This document shows, piece after piece, positions 60,329-64,000 of a DNA stretch of 64,000 nucleotides. Made by a program: the position numbers and the translations under genes. The notes beneath the pieces are model-generated. The model was not told the origin of the DNA and did not search any database. It saw nothing but the letters and a program-made list of their open reading frames with translations. Positions within the stretch are counted from its first letter, which is position 1, and each line of letters opens with the position of its first letter. This DNA is from Methylocystis echinoides. GTDB taxonomy: Bacteria; Pseudomonadota; Alphaproteobacteria; Rhizobiales; Beijerinckiaceae. The stretch lies in assembly GCF_040687965.1 (NCBI RefSeq), contig NZ_CP156086.1, forward strand, positions 62,001 to 126,000. Direction: 5' to 3'.

Positions 60329-61072
60329 TTAAAATCCAGCGACGTCGATGTCCTGCGGCGGCGCCAGTTGCAGTCCGAGCGCCAGGGCGCTGACCAGGAC
60401 CGTCAGGAGAACGACGGCGAGGACGCCGCGGGAGGAGGCGATCGCCTCCTCCGGCAAGACGAGGACGGCGGGCTTAAAGCCCGTCAGCATGGCGCGAATG
60501 AGCGGCTCGCCCTTCAACAGCACATGGGCGAAGACGGCGCCGACGTGCAGGACGATGGCGAACAGAATCACATAGAAGAACTTTCGATGCAGGCTGGTGA
60601 GCGCGAGGCTTGCGTCCTTGCTGACGAGGCCCGCGAGCGGACCCGCGTTGAAAATCTCGTCATCGCCAAAAAGCCCGAGCGTCGCCTCTGCGCCGAGCGC
60701 GCCAAGAAGAATGAGCGTCATCACCGCGCCGAGCGGGTTATGGCCGGCGTAGCGGGTCTTGCGTCCCCGGCCGAGGGCGCTGACATAACGCAGCACGCCG
60801 CGCGGGCCTTCGACGAAGCTGGAAAATCTCGCATGGCGCGTCCCGACGAAGCCCCAGACGATGCGGAAGACGACGAGGACGATGGTGGCGTAGCCGAAGA
60901 AAAGGTGAGCCGTAAAATAGTTCGCGCCCAACCGGTTCGTCGCATAGGCGCCGAGGATGGCGGCTACGAGGCTCCAGTGGAAGAGCCGCGTCGGCCAGTC
61001 CCAGACCTTGCGAAAGTCCTGCGCCTGGCGCGCGGCTCTTGTCGAGAGATCGTCAGTGTCGAGCGTGGTCAT
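60329..61072 (-). CDS. Cytochrome b561-type diheme membrane protein
   Basis: A 247-residue membrane cytochrome of the b561/Ni-Fe-hydrogenase b-subunit type. The four-helix core has VWDWPTRLFHWSLVAAILGAYAT, TAHLFFGYATIVLVVFRIVWGFVG, LTSLHRKFFYVILFAIVLHVGAVFAHVLL. The histidines in these helices (FHW, AHLFF, LHRK, LHVGAVFAH) are probable haem ligands. It should transfer electrons between the quinone pool and periplasmic partners such as the adjacent cytochromes c'. It is the last gene of its operon. Confidence 0.9.
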   Translation of the reverse strand: MTTLDTDDLSTRAARQAQDFRKVWDWPTRLFHWSLVAAILGAYATNRLGANYFTAHLFFGYATIVLVVFRIVWGFVGTRHARFSSFVEGPRGVLRYVSALGRGRKTRYAGHNPLGAVMTLILLGALGAEATLGLFGDDEIFNAGPLAGLVSKDASLALTSLHRKFFYVILFAIVLHVGAVFAHVLLKGEPLIRAMLTGFKPAVLVLPEEAIASSRGVLAVVLLTVLVSALALGLQLAPPQDIDVAGF

Positions 61073-61096
61073 GTCGTGCCCCGTCGCCGTCTCGCC

Positions 61097-61603
61097 TTAC
61101 TTCGCCTTATAGGTTTCGTGGCAGCCTTTGCAGTCCTGCGCCAGGGAAGCGATCGCCGTCTTCAAACTGTCAGTCGCGGCCTTCTCCTTGGCGTTGGTTT
61201 CGGCGAGCGCCTGGGCGTGCGCCTGGAAATCTTTCAGCTTCTTGTCGAAGTCGGCGCGGTTGCTCCACACGTCGGGCTTGGCCTTGGAGTCGGGCTCCGC
61301 GACATTCGAGCCTTCCGGAAAGGCGTCTTCGACAATCCCCGAAAGGAAGGCGATGCGCGTCGCGCGTTTCGTCGCCTCCGCCTCGTCATAGGGAACCGTT
61401 CCCTTGGCGACCGCGCCGAAATAGCGGAAGTAATTGCCGATGAGCGTATAGGCCGCCTTGCGGTTTTCGACCGCCTGCTTCGACGGCGAGGGCGGCGTCG
61501 GCTGCGGGCTTTGGGCGCGCGCCGAGGCGAACAAGGCGCCACCCACGGCGACGCCGGCGACGAGAGAGGCAAGGACAAAAGCGCGCGAAGAGATGCGTTG
61601 CAT
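61097..61603 (-). CDS. Cytochrome c' (class II c-type cytochrome)
   Basis: A 168-residue exported class II cytochrome c. The haem motif CKGCHETYKAK is at the extreme C-terminus, as in cytochrome c'/c-556, and the preceding four-helix bundle carries RKAAYTLIGNYFRYFGAVAKG. Cytochromes c' bind NO or CO or transfer electrons. It lies between the b561 gene and the peroxiredoxin gene. Confidence 0.9.
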   Translation of the reverse strand: MQRISSRAFVLASLVAGVAVGGALFASARAQSPQPTPPSPSKQAVENRKAAYTLIGNYFRYFGAVAKGTVPYDEAEATKRATRIAFLSGIVEDAFPEGSNVAEPDSKAKPDVWSNRADFDKKLKDFQAHAQALAETNAKEKAATDSLKTAIASLAQDCKGCHETYKAK

Positions 61604-61636
61604 GCGACTAAGGCTCCATGAGGGCTTGAAAGATGA

Positions 61637-62188
61637 TCAGCGCTTGTTGTCTTCGCGCCACTTGCGGACGAATTCGAGCGTCGCCTCGACATGTCGCGAC
61701 GGGTTCGAGTCGATGAGTGAGAAGCCGATGTTCCCATTGGGAAGGATGATGTAGGAGATGCGATCGGCGACCGTATCTCCAGTCGCGCTCGGCTTGAGGC
61801 GCTTGGCGTCATAGGCGTTGATGACGTTGAACGATGGATCGGCGGCGACGGGAAATTTGTCGCGACACTCCTTCGTCGAGAACTCGCGTTGCACCTCGAT
61901 CGGATCGCCGGACACGCCGACGAGACTCGCGCCAGCCGCCGTGAAATTATCGAAGTTCTCCGCGAATTCATGCGCCTCGATGGTGCAGCCGCGCGTGAAG
62001 GACTTCGGGTAGAAGTAGAGCACCACGGGGCCCTTCTTCAGCGCCTCCGCGAGCGAGAAGCTGAAGTCCTTGCCGCCGATCGCGGCGGGGGCGGTGAAGT
62101 CGGGCGCGCGATCGCCCGTCTTCAAGGCGGCCTGGGCCGGGCTCATGAGCAGCGCGAACGCAAGGCTTGCGATAATTGGCTTGATCAT
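61637..62188 (-). CDS. Periplasmic peroxiredoxin (BCP/AhpC-TSA family)
   Basis: A 183-residue peroxiredoxin with an N-terminal signal (IASLAFALLMSPAQA). The peroxidatic site region is VVLYFYPKSFTRGCTIEAHEFAENF, with the catalytic Cys in RGCT and the conserved Thr/Arg context of the family (here Ser-Phe-Thr-Arg-Gly-Cys in place of the usual Phe-Thr-x-x-Cys). It detoxifies peroxides in the periplasm. No obvious resolving Cys is seen except CRDK. It needs an electron donor; the nearby cytochromes are candidates. Confidence 0.87.
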   Translation of the reverse strand: MIKPIIASLAFALLMSPAQAALKTGDRAPDFTAPAAIGGKDFSFSLAEALKKGPVVLYFYPKSFTRGCTIEAHEFAENFDNFTAAGASLVGVSGDPIEVQREFSTKECRDKFPVAADPSFNVINAYDAKRLKPSATGDTVADRISYIILPNGNIGFSLIDSNPSRHVEATLEFVRKWREDNKR

Positions 62189-62197
62189 GATGGGGGC

Positions 62198-62731
62198 CTA
62201 TTTCTGAGGGGACGCGGGCGCGGCGGCGGCGGTCTTCGGCGGCGGCGGCGCGAGCTTCACGAGGGCGCCGCCTTCGTCCTCATAGTCGCGCACGCCAATG
62301 GCGCCGGCGACGTGAAAGCCGTAACCGGTGAGTAGGTCGCCGATCGCGCCGGCGCGATGGGCGCGATTGGAAACGACGACGATGAGCCGGTCGCGCGGAA
62401 TGAACGCGAGGCTCTTCTGCACGTCGCCTGTCTGAACGCTCAGATAGACCGGAAAGCCGCCGAATTTCGTCAGCTCGTCGGGGCGTCGCACGTCGAGAAC
62501 CAGAAGCTGTTCGGGATGCGCGGCGATCGCGTCGAAGGCGCTGCGGTTGAGGCGCAGCGTCTTGTAAGTGTAAGCCGGGTCGTTCGCCGGCGTGACCGCT
62601 TCCCCCGCCGGCGTCGCAGCCGCAGACGGTTGCGGCGCGGCCGGCGCGGCGGTCTGGCTTTGCGCGAGACCGCTCGATGCGGCGCCAATGAGAAACAGAA
62701 GACCTGCGCCGAAGCGCAACAACGTTTGCAT
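62198..62731 (-). CDS. Rhodanese-like protein without catalytic cysteine
   Basis: A 177-residue exported rhodanese-fold protein. The strand LLVLDVRRPDELTKFGG is typical of the rhodanese domain. The active-site loop reads IVVVSNRAHRAG, with Ser121 where the catalytic Cys should be; no other Cys is in the protein. It can therefore not carry a persulfide, and likely serves for binding or structure. Ala/Pro-rich segments flank the domain. Confidence 0.85.
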   Translation of the reverse strand: MQTLLRFGAGLLFLIGAASSGLAQSQTAAPAAPQPSAAATPAGEAVTPANDPAYTYKTLRLNRSAFDAIAAHPEQLLVLDVRRPDELTKFGGFPVYLSVQTGDVQKSLAFIPRDRLIVVVSNRAHRAGAIGDLLTGYGFHVAGAIGVRDYEDEGGALVKLAPPPPKTAAAAPASPQK

Positions 62732-62760
62732 GGGATGTTCTCTTTCGTGGAAGGCGTCGA

Positions 62761-63651
62761 TCAGCCGCGCAGATGCGCGTTGAAGAAATCGATGGTGCGT
62801 CCCCAGGCGAGCTTCGCCGCGGCCGCGTCGTAGCGCGGGGTCGTGTCATTGTTGAAACCGTGCTGGACGCCCGGATAGACGAAAGCCTGATAGTCGACCT
62901 TGGCGTCCTTCAAGGCCGCTTCATAAGCGGGCCAGCCGGCGTTGATCCGGTCGTCGACGCCGGCATAGTGAAGGAGCAGCGGCGCCTTGATGTTCTTCAC
63001 GTCCTCCGCCTTCGGCTGCGCGCCGTAAAATGGAACGGCCGCGCCGAGCTCGGGAAGTCTGGTCGCGAGAAAATTGGCGATCCCGCCGCCGTAGCAGAAG
63101 CCGACGACGCCGACCTTTCCGTTGCTGTCGGGAAGCGCTTCGAGCGCCTTTGCGGCGGCGATGAAATCCTGCCGCGTCTTTTCCTGATCGAGCTTTTGAA
63201 AAAGCTCGCGGGCCTTGTCTTCGTCGCCGGGATAGCCGCCGAGCGGCGCCAGCGCGTCGGGCGCGAAGACGATGAAATTGGCGGTCGCGAGACGCCGCGC
63301 AATGTCTTCGATATGCGGATTGAGGCCGCGGTTCTCGTGTACGACGAGAATGACCGGCAGCTTCCCCGTCGTCTTGGCGGGCTTCACGAGATAGCCGCGC
63401 ACCGACCCATTGCCCTCGGGCGAGGGAAACTGCGTGATCGCGCCGATGATGCGCGGATCGTCCTTGGCGATCTGCTCGGCTTCGGCGAAGCGCGGCTGCA
63501 AAGCGTCGAGCGTCGCCGCCGCGCCGGCGACGCCGAGGCCGAGCGTCGCCACGCGATCGAGAAAGGCGCGGCGGCTGATGTCGCCGTGGACATAGCGGTC
63601 GAAGATTTTCAAGACTTCCGGATCGAAGTCGTTTGCGGTTTTTCGGGTCAT
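62761..63651 (-). CDS. Dienelactone hydrolase family protein with twin-arginine-like signal
   Basis: A 296-residue alpha/beta hydrolase of the DLH family. The nucleophile is Cys in GFCYGGG, with Asp in YAGVDDRIN and His in GVQHGFNND as the triad. SRRAFLDRVATLGLGVAGAAA near residue 26 resembles a twin-arginine signal, so it probably acts outside the cytoplasm. The substrate is unknown. It is separated by 29 bases from the rhodanese-like gene and by 22 from the upstream cytochrome. Confidence 0.9.
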   Translation of the reverse strand: MTRKTANDFDPEVLKIFDRYVHGDISRRAFLDRVATLGLGVAGAAATLDALQPRFAEAEQIAKDDPRIIGAITQFPSPEGNGSVRGYLVKPAKTTGKLPVILVVHENRGLNPHIEDIARRLATANFIVFAPDALAPLGGYPGDEDKARELFQKLDQEKTRQDFIAAAKALEALPDSNGKVGVVGFCYGGGIANFLATRLPELGAAVPFYGAQPKAEDVKNIKAPLLLHYAGVDDRINAGWPAYEAALKDAKVDYQAFVYPGVQHGFNNDTTPRYDAAAAKLAWGRTIDFFNAHLRG

Positions 63652-63673
63652 GCTGATTCCTGAAAGTTCGGCG

Positions 63674-64000
63674 CTATCGCGCGAGGCGCGGCTTATAGAG
63701 ATCGTGGCAGGATTTGCAGAGTTGCGGCGCCTCGCGCGCGGCGGCCGCGGCGGCGTCGAAATCGCCGCCGTCGACCCGAGCGATGACGTCGCTGATGACC
63801 TTCACGCCCTTTCGGGAAATCTCCACTGCATCCTCGGCGTTCTTTTTTGAAAAATAGTTCTCCGTGTATTTGAAGCCGTCGAGAAGGATTTGCGCGTCTT
63901 CCTTGGCGGCGTCGGCGTTTTTCGCGGTGATGTCCGGCTCGAAATATTTGATCGTCTTGTCGAGGTCGCGCATCAGGTCGTTGTCGTAATCGCGCAGATC
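63674..64000 (-). CDS. Partial cytochrome c' (class II), continuing past the right edge
   Basis: The visible C-terminal 108 residues end APQLCKSCHDLYKPRLAR, with the haem motif CKSCH at the C-terminus as in cytochrome c'. The open frame continues upstream of the ATG at 63973 with DLRDYDNDL, so the start is outside the window. It is the first visible gene of the leftward redox operon, followed by the dienelactone hydrolase gene. Confidence 0.85.
   Translation of the reverse strand, partial: DLRDYDNDLMRDLDKTIKYFEPDITAKNADAAKEDAQILLDGFKYTENYFSKKNAEDAVEISRKGVKVISDVIARVDGGDFDAAAAAAREAPQLCKSCHDLYKPRLAR

Overview
The window is high-GC DNA with dense gene packing, many ATGA and GTGA start/stop overlaps, and long spurious open frames on the antisense strands. 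The gene content points to an alphaproteobacterium of the Hyphomicrobiales (Rhizobiales): an RpoE-ChrR singlet-oxygen regulon, a DUF1403 plus ScpB-like pair, a phasin, Brucella-type Omp25/31 barrels and palindromic repeats of the kind common in that order. Oxalyl-CoA genes, DabAB, a bufferin-type peptide, SmbP and many c-type cytochromes would suit a Methylocystis/Methylosinus-like methylotroph. No methane or methanol oxidation gene lies in the window, so the genus is inference. No rRNA, tRNA, CRISPR array or insertion sequence was recognised.

Layout. (1) 1-7.9 kb: a divergent photo-oxidative stress regulon. Leftward run rpoE (ECF11-type), chrR, a DUF1295 membrane protein, a CFA-type methyltransferase and a partial gene. 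Rightward run a flavin amine oxidase, DUF1365, a second CFA-type methyltransferase, DUF2147 and a lipocalin. Both directions start from promoters of identical architecture, TGATCC-N16-CGTA. (2) 7.9-13.1 kb: dabB-dabA (inorganic carbon uptake) and a divergent LysR regulator. (3) 13.2-15.6 kb: an exported Cys protein, a phasin, an orphan bufferin BufA2, then decayed fragments of a PepSY protein and of ahpC. (4) 15.6-21.5 kb: a MoaD/ThiS-like protein ending in Gly-Gly, a BNR-repeat protein and an oxalate-CoA ligase candidate, facing oxalyl-CoA decarboxylase and formyl-CoA transferase. (5) 22-27.5 kb: PPK2, an MFS transporter and a proton P-type ATPase fused to a SPOR domain. (6) 27.5-35 kb: DUF1403/ScpB-like, a ROK protein, a PhnA-like protein, a membrane protein, a membrane-GH1 fusion and a Na/Pi cotransporter. 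(7) 35-44.9 kb: a secreted sulfatase, a double-barrel OMP, an octaheme cytochrome with HEAT/TPR repeats, a RES-Xre toxin-antitoxin pair with its operator, and a ricin-B lectin. (8) 44.9-53.5 kb: a DNA glycosylase, SmbP, a PepSY reductase-like protein, TPR, MORN, a haem-containing propeller-like protein, an arylsulfotransferase-like protein and a repeat array. (9) 53.5-60.1 kb: cupin, Rrf2 regulator, ExbD-ExbB-TonB, Omp and a TonB-dependent receptor. (10) 60.3-64 kb: a periplasmic redox operon of cytochrome b561, two cytochromes c', a peroxiredoxin, a rhodanese-like protein without its cysteine and a dienelactone hydrolase-like protein.

The strongest leads are: a ChrR that has lost both cysteines of its N-terminal zinc site; the P-type ATPase-SPOR fusion; the periplasmic redox operon; the membrane-GH1 fusion beside a similar membrane protein; the DUF1403/ScpB-like pair; and the orphan bufferin beside pseudogenes. 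Everything here comes from reading the sequence and family knowledge; no database search was run.
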